Below are positions 1-8,562 of a DNA stretch of 64,000 nt, piece after piece. The notes below the pieces were generated by a model. That model was not told the origin of the DNA. It did not search any database and was given only the letters and a program-made list of their open reading frames with translations. The position numbers were made by a program, and so were the translations under genes. Within the stretch, counting starts at the first letter, position 1. Each line of letters opens with the position of its first letter. The stretch is from Notospermus geniculatus (Eukaryota; Nemertea; Pilidiophora; Heteronemertea; Lineidae): the NCBI GenBank assembly GCA_002633025.1, contig NMRB01001621.1, positions 55,497 through 119,496 of the forward strand, in the 5' to 3' direction.

Positions 1-110
1 CCCCTCCCTCTTCCCCTACCCCTGCACCTTTCCCTCTCCCTGGCCCTCCCTTCCATTGTTTTGAGTAATTAACTCATTTGTTCCTACAATTTCAGGTATG
101 GTGCCACAAG

Positions 111-3100
111 ATGCCGCCACCAGGAAGAAAGGTGCAATGTTCATCGAAGGCCCTCCACAGTGCATGGTGTATCTCTGGTGATGGAAAACTAATTCACTCA
201 TCAAAAATTAAAAAAAGTGTCAAGGAAAAACTTGCAGAGCTTTCGGGCTATGAAGGACTAACAAAAGCCGACCGGAGGTCGTCATTTTGTGAGGACTGTA
301 TCTCGGAGGTGAAAAGGAGATTTCCTGAGCTTGACCAGGACAAGGAAAGTGTCGAACATGCTGCTGAACATAGTTATGGGAAAAAACCAAGGACTGAGTC
401 CGACCTAAAACTTGTGCTGTCTCTTTTGGGCAACCTGAGTGAAACGGAACGTGCGGAAGTTGCATATGAACTTGCTAAAGCTGAATGTGGGAGTGTGGTG
501 GAAGACGCATCCAATTTAACCAAGAACCGCTCACTTGATCAAATCTTAGACAGTCTCAATGTGGAAGAATTTGTAAGAAAAAGGAACCAAGTTGTGACTG
601 CCTTTTTGTGTGGGCTTGGCAATGTGTCTTACCCACCCAAATTCTCAAGCTCAGGTCCAGAGGAGAGCTGTTCATCTTGGACTTCACAGGAATCAAGAGC
701 ACTGACGCAGCAACACACTTACAGTCTGTGCAAGACTCTTGAATCGATTCTACATTTTGCCAATCCACATTCAGTCCTACCGATTCATTTTCATGAAAGT
801 ACGTTGCTGTACACGCTTGTGAGTTCAAAGCTAGCCTTGCAGATAACTTCACTTGGGAGCCCGTATGCTTCGTACCAGTCTGTGAAAAGATGGTTGCAGA
901 GTTTTACAGAGGAAAAAGTAGATCTTCCACAAGGTGATGTTGTGGCAGTATTTGACAACAACCAGGTATTGCAGAGGCGTTGGAGAGTGAAGTTGAAAAA
1001 TGACTTTAAGGTCAATATCATTACAATGATTGTGCTCTTCACACTGAACAAGAGTGGGGAACTGGAGACAAAGGTTGAATTTAAACCAGAAAAGTGGAAT
1101 AAGTTGGATGACAAAGATAATTCTGTCATAAAACTTATGGACCAGAGGAAAGATGTGAAGGACACTCATTCACACCATCTAGATGTCCACCTGTTGGAAA
1201 GACTGAACACCGTTGTGTCCGAACAAACATTCAGTGACAATGTCTGGTCAGACCCCATTGACAAACTTGTCTCAGAAATGGAACACAGAACACTCTACAA
1301 GTTCTGTGGTGAATGTGGTTTGGACAACATTGAGAAGTCCAAGAGGAATTGTCCTGGCTGTGGCGTCAATCTGAAGAAGGCTTCAATGGCAGCTATGGGA
1401 TTGGATGAATTGGGATGTTTGCAAAAGGCTTCTGACACAAAAAATGAGGAGTATGAAATACACATCACAGATGCTGGCATCCAAGTGGCCAGCATTCAGG
1501 AGGACAAGCGTGATTACCAGAAGTACTCTCCCTGCTTCTCTACTGAAAAGTGTGCCGCATCTGTGCTGGAACCTGTTTTCGTTAATCCCTGCTCCTATGA
1601 TGCAGTTACTGCAGTGCTTGTGTCTGTGGGGAAGAGGATCGGAGTGGAAAAATACGGTGGTGGCAGAAATTGGGCTCCAGTAGTTTGTGATGGCCTGCCA
1701 TATGGATTAGCGAGAAGAGTCATCCAGTGTACTTATCGATGCAATGAATGTTCTGCTCTTGTATATGGATTGGAGAATCTCAAGGAACACACAGCAGATG
1801 TTCATGGTTCTGTATGCCAGGATGATCCTCCAAAGGAATTTGACTGGGTTCTGCTGATTCCTGGTCCAGGACATGTGGAAATGAACATGGTGAAAGCTTT
1901 TGTTGAACTAGTGTGGGATGTCTATTGGGAGGAGATGGTGATGGTGTTCAATTTTAAGTCCCCCATGGCCCTCAAGTGTGCCAAGCAAGTGACAGACCAT
2001 CACAAAGCGTGGACACTATGCAGAGTTGCTCGGCAGGCGATCACTGAGGAAATGATGGTTCCTTACGTCAGATCAGCACTCTCGACTCCAGAGACGAATG
2101 TAGAAACCTCTCCAGCTCATTTCAAGAAGTACTTAATGACGTCTCCCAATCCGATCTACAGTTTCATGGCTGATTGCACCTTTGAACTGTTGGAAAGCAT
2201 ATTTATGTACAGAACAGGAGTCCGTTCTGGGAACCTTACTCAGATCGATTCAGGCAGAGCAATGTTTGCAAAGGTGTGGTTTGGGCGGTCACACCCACTG
2301 TACAGGGAACTTGAAGTGGCAGACTCGATGATGCGACACACTATGCCTCCCGAGCTGAAGGAACTCCTCACCAAAATCTTGTCCCTCAATACGAGTGGAG
2401 CACCATATACTGCAGAAGGTGCAGATTTCAAATTGGAAGCAGTGAACAAGCAAGTACAGCGCTTGGTTCCTAACATTCCAACTGGCCAAGATTGGGTGAC
2501 AGCCTGTGTGACCCATGATAAAGTGGTGCTCATGCGAGAACAACTATTCAAGGCAGCTGGAGTAAAAGACCCATCTGATCGGATGCAAATTCATCAACCC
2601 CAGGACATTAGTGAGGAAGTGAAAGCTTTCAGGGCATTGCTGAGATCGAAACAGTATTTTCATGATCCGCGAAATGGCAGTGCTGTGCACACATCACTGA
2701 GTGGGAAACCTTTAGATCCTGAACTTCGGTACTTCTGCAGAAATTCACGTGAAATTAGGAACAAGTTCATTGACTTCATGTTGGAGGCAGAGAGAGACTC
2801 CCACTTGCGCGAACCTAAGAGGCCGTACTTTAGAGAACCAGTGATACCAGTTACTGTTGTTGAGAAAGAAAGGCAGAATTCAGTCGCAAACCAAACAGTG
2901 GTTCAAATACGACAGCTGATCAGTACAGCGCTCAACAACATAGAGGACTCTGATTTGCAAGCAGAGATGTTGGCTCGATACGAAAGCGACATTCGTAAGT
3001 CATCAAAGAAAGTTGACTGTATAGCTTTTTATGAAGAGCTATTATCTTACCTTCAGAATGAGGATTCTGTAGTGGTCACAAATGAACTGTCACATTCAGA

Positions 3101-3125
3101 CTGTGAGGAAGAAGCATCCTACTAG
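111..3125 (+). CDS. uncharacterised large zinc-motif protein, possibly transposon-derived; 3' coding exon
   Basis: One uninterrupted reading frame. A splice acceptor (TTTCAG, ending at 95) precedes it, so the exon probably begins at 96. The first in-frame ATG is at 111 (protein begins MPPPGRK), giving about 1,004 residues; an upstream exon outside the window is possible. Visible features are a Cys-rich N-terminus, a CxxC...CxxC zinc ribbon near residues 399-415 (CGECG ... CPGCG), and a C2H2-like motif near 544-565 (CNEC ... H-x4-H). Next comes a hydrophobic core with PGPGHVEMNM, FNFKSP and DHHKAW. I have the impression that similar long intronless proteins are repeated in marine invertebrate genomes, which would suggest a mobile-element or domesticated gene, but I cannot assign a named family and see no clear DDE triad. 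It ends in a Glu/Ser-rich tail. AATAAA lies 80 bases after the stop. Confidence 0.7.
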   Translation: MPPPGRKVQCSSKALHSAWCISGDGKLIHSSKIKKSVKEKLAELSGYEGLTKADRRSSFCEDCISEVKRRFPELDQDKESVEHAAEHSYGKKPRTESDLKLVLSLLGNLSETERAEVAYELAKAECGSVVEDASNLTKNRSLDQILDSLNVEEFVRKRNQVVTAFLCGLGNVSYPPKFSSSGPEESCSSWTSQESRALTQQHTYSLCKTLESILHFANPHSVLPIHFHESTLLYTLVSSKLALQITSLGSPYASYQSVKRWLQSFTEEKVDLPQGDVVAVFDNNQVLQRRWRVKLKNDFKVNIITMIVLFTLNKSGELETKVEFKPEKWNKLDDKDNSVIKLMDQRKDVKDTHSHHLDVHLLERLNTVVSEQTFSDNVWSDPIDKLVSEMEHRTLYKFCGECGLDNIEKSKRNCPGCGVNLKKASMAAMGLDELGCLQKASDTKNEEYEIHITDAGIQVASIQEDKRDYQKYSPCFSTEKCAASVLEPVFVNPCSYDAVTAVLVSVGKRIGVEKYGGGRNWAPVVCDGLPYGLARRVIQCTYRCNECSALVYGLENLKEHTADVHGSVCQDDPPKEFDWVLLIPGPGHVEMNMVKAFVELVWDVYWEEMVMVFNFKSPMALKCAKQVTDHHKAWTLCRVARQAITEEMMVPYVRSALSTPETNVETSPAHFKKYLMTSPNPIYSFMADCTFELLESIFMYRTGVRSGNLTQIDSGRAMFAKVWFGRSHPLYRELEVADSMMRHTMPPELKELLTKILSLNTSGAPYTAEGADFKLEAVNKQVQRLVPNIPTGQDWVTACVTHDKVVLMREQLFKAAGVKDPSDRMQIHQPQDISEEVKAFRALLRSKQYFHDPRNGSAVHTSLSGKPLDPELRYFCRNSREIRNKFIDFMLEAERDSHLREPKRPYFREPVIPVTVVEKERQNSVANQTVVQIRQLISTALNNIEDSDLQAEMLARYESDIRKSSKKVDCIAFYEELLSYLQNEDSVVVTNELSHSDCEEEASY

Positions 3126-3736
3126 TGTAGGTCATGTTGAAATAAGAAACTGAAACTTGATGCTGTTGAGAAAGAACTGCAAATTTCGTGTTATACAAAG
3201 TACAAATAAATTACTTTATTGATCTGTGTAAAAGAAACATTCTATATTGGAATAGTACAGTAGAAATGTAAAATAAACTGTGCTCATGGGTGCAGATAGA
3301 AAAAGGAGAGATGGAGAAAAGCAACAGAGGATCTGTCTTGAGGAATGTACCTCTGCTGCATACCGTGGCAAAAGAAGACAGTGCAAAATATACCCGTATA
3401 TTATAAATCTTCATTATAATTTTTTCCTGAGATCACCTTTAAAACAAAACAAAATAAAATAAATTATACAAAATCACTTTTTGAAGTTGGCGGGTTCACT
3501 ACCGGTAATAAGGAATGAAAAAAAACTCTTGCTTGAGTTTCAGACATACATGTAGTCCAACATGTGCAACTACCATGAAGTATGTCAATGAACTGACATT
3601 GTAATGATTGTCTGTTGAAAAAATGAAATATCAAACTGCGTTCTGTGAGCAGTGAGTTCCCAACATTCATGACATTGTGTATCAATCAAATCAACATGTG
3701 CAAATATGCATTAATAATAAATACATGTACATTGTG
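3126..3736. other. spacer between two convergent genes
   Basis: AT-rich, presumably the two 3' untranslated regions facing each other. It contains one exact TACCGGTA octamer (3500-3507) and a TACATGTA-type octamer, both part of the palindrome class that recurs throughout the window. No convincing coding region on either strand. Confidence 0.5.
3205..3210 (+). terminator. candidate poly(A) signal of the large zinc-motif gene
   Basis: AATAAA lies 80 bases after the stop at 3125, in AT-rich DNA. This is the first canonical hexamer downstream; a second ATAAA-type run follows near 3270. Confidence 0.4.
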
Positions 3737-4624
3737 TTACTCCAAGTCTGAAGTTGGCTTACAATTTTCACACCACCATTTCTTGTCTGCTGATTCTGTG
3801 TCTTTTTTTGTCCAGCCAAGACACTTAGCTTCGATCCATATGTCACATGCACTCCCAGTCTCACACCCTACCCACTTCCAGTCTGGATCCTTTGATGAAT
3901 ATTTTCTACCACACTTGTAACAGAAGTTCCTCTTGCGGTTCCTTCTGGCAACTTTTTCTCTTTTCTCAACAGCCATCTGCAGTTTACGACGTGTTGACTC
4001 CTTTGTACTCTGACCTGTGTTGATCACAACAGTCTCTTTTGCTTTGACAATCTGCACTGGTGGTGAAGGCATTTTATCATGAACAACTGGAAGCTGGATT
4101 ACAGGTTCAACTGAAGCCTCCCCGCCCAAGTCCATATCCAAGTCTGGATATTCCAAAATAGGCTGAGCCAGTGTCTCCATATTTTTAAGCAAGTCAGTAC
4201 CCGAAACACTGCTGTTTATCTCGGGAGTGGATGTGCCAACTGAGATAAAATTACAGTCACTCGGAGATGTCTTTGAGGGTGTGACCATGCTCTGTTTTCC
4301 TAGGGAAACATGCAGAGTTGAGCTACTGGTACTCGGCTCATCAGCGGCAATGGGACATACAGAAGTTGAAACACTGCCTGACTGTGTTCGCTTTTCCCTT
4401 GGAATAATGAACTCTGTAGTTCCCTGGTCATTAACCATCTTCTCTTCTGTGTGTCGCTTAAGGCCGATCTCCCCGAGATAGTTTTCTCGCCAAGCCTGTG
4501 AATTAGTCCAAAAAAACCTCTCTGTTGGTTGAATCTCGGAATCCTCGAATTTTATGAAAATTTTGCACCCCAGCATTGAGCATGTCTGCGAAGCCTTCTT
4601 TAAAAGTGCTCGCTTGGCATGCAT
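3737..4624 (-). CDS. PHD-finger-like protein, 295 residues
   Basis: Intact single-exon frame starting MHAKRALL. Residues 1-65 hold a short region with aromatics and cysteine (LGCKIFIKF); the middle is Ser/Thr/Pro-rich and probably disordered. Residues 210-230 are basic (RRKLQMAVEKREKVARRNRK) and could act as a nuclear localisation signal. Residues 235-288 form a C-terminal PHD-like zinc finger: CYKC, WVGC, ACDIWIEAKC, WWCENC. In a canonical PHD finger the residue two after the Trp is the zinc-binding His (WxHxxC); here it is Glu, so the second zinc site may be altered. Such fingers read histone tails or occur at the end of mobile-element proteins; which applies here is unknown. It converges with the upstream zinc-motif gene and diverges from the C2H2 gene. 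Confidence 0.6.
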   Translation of the reverse strand: MHAKRALLKKASQTCSMLGCKIFIKFEDSEIQPTERFFWTNSQAWRENYLGEIGLKRHTEEKMVNDQGTTEFIIPREKRTQSGSVSTSVCPIAADEPSTSSSTLHVSLGKQSMVTPSKTSPSDCNFISVGTSTPEINSSVSGTDLLKNMETLAQPILEYPDLDMDLGGEASVEPVIQLPVVHDKMPSPPVQIVKAKETVVINTGQSTKESTRRKLQMAVEKREKVARRNRKRNFCYKCGRKYSSKDPDWKWVGCETGSACDIWIEAKCLGWTKKDTESADKKWWCENCKPTSDLE

Positions 4625-5137
4625 TTTTCTTTGCCGCCTAGTCTAATTGTCAAGTGGCTGCTTATTCTGTCAACTGCATGATGCCTGGTCAGGAGAGGGG
4701 AACACTCACAGATGAGGAACACTGGCAGATGTTACACTGAAGGCTGAAAACCTTTTTGGTCACTGAGAGAGACAAAATTACCGAGGCCGATGACTAAGTG
4801 TGAAAATCTCACAAATACCTACCTTTGAGGTGGTTTTGGTTTTGCATTTGTTTGCATTTTTGTCGTTATCGAAAGTTACTGACACTTGCAAACCACGTGT
4901 ATCACTATCAATCAGCTGATCAGTGGCAGACGACCAAGTCATCACGATCTCGTTACGGAAATTGCCGAGAATCACCGAGGCTAATGCGGATACCGACAAC
5001 AACAACGGATGTTTATTTTTAGCGCATATGACGTCAAAATCGCTAGAAATAGCGACGGTCGCTTGAAATGGCATACAGTCGCTAGATCGTGGCTTGGTCC
5101 CGAACCTGCTGACAGTCGGGGCCGGTCGGTTTCCAAA
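4625..5137. promoter_or_regulatory. candidate divergent promoter region with a CRE palindrome
   Basis: This 513-bp interval separates the start codons of the PHD-like gene (-) and the C2H2 gene (+). A perfect CRE/ATF palindrome TGACGTCA is at 5029-5036, about 100 bases before the ATG at 5138. The ATG itself lies in AAAATGGCC, close to a YY1 motif of the kind often found at start codons. No TATA box was seen. Regulatory activity is inferred from position and motif only. Confidence 0.4.
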
Positions 5138-6831
5138 ATGGCCAGTGATGAGAACGAGTGCGGTATATCCACTTCCGATAACGAAAAAGACGATAGCCAA
5201 ATGTCTCGAACAGAAAATGTGAAGGACGCTCTAAAACAGGGACTTGGGACAGTTGATATTCCGGCAGCCACAGCACAATCAGCAGGAGCCGTGGCATCTG
5301 TGGTTGGCGGGTCCGACACTGAACATTTGGGATTTGACCTGCCAACTAATGTTGAATTGTCAAGCAAAAGATACCGCCAAGGAAGTCCCGGGAAATCTGT
5401 CCCAATGTCACCGCAAAAGGGGTCAAAACAGACACCGAGAAAATCACCGCAAAAGGGATCAAAACGGACACCGAGAAAATCGCCAGCAGTGACGAAACGA
5501 CCGCGTAGACGAGCATCTTTGGCAATTCCAAAACGTATCGCCGAATTTACTGAGCAAGCAAAAATGATTAAGAAGGCTTTCGTTGAGGAGAGACTGGCAA
5601 TGGAGCCAAGGGGCGCCAGGGGAAACAAGTCGGCACAGAAAGGAGGAAGTGCCGGTAAGGTTCTTACCATCTTGGACCAAATTTGTTCTCTAGTCTAAAA
5701 ATCTATTTTCTTGCTGAGTACATGTAGTTTCAACATCTTTTCTATTTTAGATCATCCTGAGTTCTGTTGCGGACTTTGCAATGCCACAGCGAGCAGTATG
5801 GTCCTGCTAGCGGACCATTTCAAGAGAGTGCACGGAGTAGGCCTTGATGCAAAAGAGGGCGACACTGCTGAATATTCAGGTGAAGGTAAGAATATCTAAA
5901 CTGTGTAGGCCCCGCAAACAACACCTACACAAAATGCAGTGTCATATTGTGGTTGATATAGGAGGTGTAGGCCCTCGAGCCCGGCCTAATGCTGGACTTT
6001 TGGCTCGATAGAAAAGAACACCTGCCTTGCACTCAGGAGATCAGGGTTCGATTCCCGGTACGGTCTGTATTGTACCTGTATTGTGCCACTCCAAACACCC
6101 CCACCCCAACATACTGCATTTATCTGAGATTTATCTGTCTTTCATTCCTCTGTTTTCATTCCTTCATTCTTCTCTCTTTCAGAATCTGTCACCTGTGGAT
6201 TCTGTGGTAAAGAAGAAAGAACGACAAAAGCTCTGATGATCCATTTTGTACTGAAGCATCCAGCTTCATCAACAATGATAGCGGCTGATAAACTACCAGC
6301 AAGTAAGGTTTTTTTCTCAAATACCTGTCCAACAAAGATGGCGGTCTAACAGTGCTCACCATATGACGTCAGAAGCTTAATACCATTCATGACCACTCAG
6401 TGATCATTGAATGGTATCTGGTACGCTAAGCTGGGCACAAATATTTAAGTAAAACAATTGTCCGAGATGGTGCATTCGGTGGTGTTATACATGTATCATG
6501 CTTGGGCAAGGAATGGCGACGACGTTGTAGGAGAACTAGCAGGCCACCATCTTTGTTGGAAAGGCCTCTTCCTTACTTACCCGGGCAAATAATGCTATGG
6601 CTTCGCCCCTGATGGAAAAATAAAACCCTCTCTACAACTTTTGCTTTATTTATTCCAGCCAAGTTTTTCGGAGCTGGGGAATTCGTCTGCGGATTATGCG
6701 GGATACGCAAAAAGACCGATTTGGAATTGATGAATCATCATCGTATTGTGCATCCTGTTTTCCCACCACCATTTGGACAGGAAAAAACAGCAAAAATAAG
6801 AGATCTGGTGCAACTTTCCAAAACAGTTTGA
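5138..6831 (+). CDS. four-exon C2H2 zinc-finger protein with a basic repeat region
   Basis: Exons: 5138-5654, 5751-5885, 6183-6302, 6659-6831 (stop TGA 6829-6831). All introns are GT-AG and all three are phase 1. Exon 1 (MASDENECG) encodes an acidic, Ser-rich start and then a basic SPxK/TPRKSP repeat stretch ending in RPRRR, resembling AT-hook or linker-histone-like DNA-binding tails. Each of exons 2, 3 and 4 carries one C2H2-type finger (CGLC...H-x4-H, CGFC...H-x4-H, CGLC...H-x4-H) with near-identical spacing. Exons 2 and 3 are symmetric 1-1 exons and could be added or skipped without a frameshift. Predicted length is about 314 residues. Likely a nuclear DNA-binding protein; orthology unknown. 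An in-frame extension to 5009 exists upstream of the chosen ATG. Confidence 0.7.
6000..6060 (+). repeat. tRNA-derived SINE or tRNA pseudogene in intron 2
   Basis: A tRNA-like stretch has an A-box-like start (TGGCTCGATAG), an anticodon-loop-like CTTGCACT (TGC, Ala-type) and a perfect B-box GGGTTCGATTCCC at 6044-6056. It lacks a clean acceptor stem, so it looks like the head of a SINE or a decayed tRNA rather than a functional tRNA gene. Confidence 0.5.
6328..6560. mobile_element. MITE-like inverted repeat in intron 3 of the C2H2 gene
   Basis: Arms of about 19 bp, TCCAACAAAGATGGCGGTC on the left and its near-complement on the right (6544-6560), enclose about 200 bp. The arms contain AAGATGGCGG, a perfect YY1-type motif. 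Target duplication is unclear. The inside includes a TGACGTCA-like site and a TACATGTAT. Confidence 0.45.
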
Positions 6832-7726
6832 CGCTGTGCTGGTCTCAACGTGATGGTGTTTTACTGGTCACTGGTTACTGTGTGATTTGTATGTTCTCAT
6901 CTGCATTTACGGAGAAAATTGATCTTGCTGATGTCCAGTTTGCATTTACAACTTGATGCAATGCAGGGGCGGATTCAGGATTTGGGAATAGAGGGGGCAC
7001 TCTGTGCAACAAACATTGAAATCTGTGGTGAACTTCAATGATTTGCTCCAAATTTCAGAATTTCAAGATCGATTTTACAGATTTGTTGGCCAAAAGGGGA
7101 GGCGAGCACGTGGGGCACCCCATCTCAATCTGCGCCTGCAATGCATAGACAATTCTCGCATTCAAAGATCTGTGCACTTCCGCCGAAATCTCAACCAAAA
7201 TTCGATCTGAAACCAGGTGACGTGATGCAATCCATGATTCAGCTATAGTCGACTCAGGCACAATTCTTTTGAGTCACTGTCATGGGGTTGTCTGCATCAC
7301 GTCATTCAGTTTCACCTGAGGTTATGTTTCAGATTTCAGCGTACATGAACATATCATTGTCGTTTTGAGATTCGTCTCTCGAGTTGAAGAGATTATGAAA
7401 ACACAGGGGATATTTTGTACCTTTGCTGTCTTTCTTAGAATCTGTTCAATGGCTTATTTTCCGTGCGACTTTGGCCTAGCACTGGTTTCACAATGGAGGG
7501 TAACAGTAACATCATTTGAAATAACAACCAAGTTCAATATTCTTTGTTTTATATAAAAAATAGATTGGCACAAGTGCTTTACAGTAATCTTGATAAATAT
7601 TCAGAAGATCGAAAGAATCAGGTTGACACAATTTTTGTCCAACCTGGGCCCAGGTTACCTTCTCAGCAACTACAAGTACATACAAAGCATACAAAGTAAC
7701 AACCCCCGAAAGAGGTTGGATGCCTA
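6832..7726. other. 3' flank of the C2H2 gene, no gene seen
   Basis: AT-rich sequence after the C2H2 stop codon. Short open frames exist on both strands but show no domain, conserved motif or splice-supported structure. A 19-20 bp stretch near 7211-7262 and 7283-7316 (CAGGTGACGTGATGCA and a reverse-complement-like partner) suggests a decayed inverted repeat. Confidence 0.4.
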
Positions 7727-7729
7727 TTA

Positions 7730-8140
7730 GGCCACATAAAAAAAATCTTTAGTTTAGCATCAGCGCCCGCCTCGAATTTTCTCGCCGCCTCAAAAAAATT
7801 TTTTTTTTTGAAAAAAAATTTTTTCAAAAAAAATTTTTTTTTTTTCAAAAAAAATATTTTTTCTTCAATTTTTTCTCACATTATAATGTTCTCTGTCAAA
7901 AAGTGTGGTTTCTTGTCTACACATGCCTTTTCCAGGGTGACTCAGATATGTATTTTTTTGAATAAAAACCTTTTTCGAGTTAATACTTAGGATTTGTCTA
8001 TTGTATGATAAATGGTGCAATGCTTCCAAGCTCTCTTTCGATGATCACAGTCCATTTCAGTATTAAAAAAAAAAAACAACTCCCTCCTCACTTTTTACAA
8101 GTTTGACTGATGCTAAACTAAAGATTTTTTTTATGTGGCC
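7730..8140. mobile_element. PIF/Harbinger-type MITE, 411 bp, TTA target duplication
   Basis: Perfect 34-bp terminal inverted repeats at 7730-7763 and 8107-8140, beginning GGCCACATAAAA. Both ends are flanked by TTA (7727-7729 and 8141-8143), the 3-bp duplication typical of the PIF/Harbinger superfamily. The interior has no coding capacity and includes a low-complexity tract of alternating A and T runs (7795-7865) that is itself palindromic. Identical arms imply a recent insertion. Confidence 0.75.
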
Positions 8141-8150
8141 TTATACGCAG

Positions 8151-8256
8151 CGGTCACCCATCCACGTAGTGATCGCGTTCAATGTTGCTTAACTTCCAGG
8201 TTTGACTTGGAAAGTCTGCCAGCTGTATCGTCATGCCGGTCACCCATCCACGTACT
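8151..8256 (-). repeat. 5S rRNA-like fragments (SINE3-like or pseudogene)
   Basis: On the minus strand, 8151-8200 resembles the internal control region of 5S rRNA: the complement of a GATGGGTGACC box and of the GTTGCTTAACTTC segment are both present. A second partial copy of the CGGTCACCCATCCACGTA segment lies at 8236-8256. It is too incomplete to be a functional 5S gene; a 5S-derived SINE or a decayed pseudogene is likely. Confidence 0.45.
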
Positions 8257-8562
8257 GTCATGCCAAAACTGCCTTTTGACAATGAAAGGATTAAGTACAC
8301 ACTACTCTTCATCTCGCCACACTCCACGCAGGCAGAAGAATACTCCAAATGTCCGCTTCGGAGCCTGACTGACGAAAATGATAACAAGTTGCAGAAAATT
8401 AAAGCATGCCCCTCCCCTTCTACATAATCAAGCTGGTACAGTGGCAGTGACTAATCTGACTAGAGTCCATGGAGAAAAATAGGCAGCCACCAAAAATGTC
8501 GAGTCCATTACATGCTGTATCTTCTACTTTTGAAATGGAGACGTCCAGTCTCGTTTGATGAT

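Noticed and set aside
6000-6060. Functional tRNA-Ala gene
   Set aside because: The B-box is perfect, but no matching acceptor stem or terminator was seen and similar heads elsewhere belong to SINEs.
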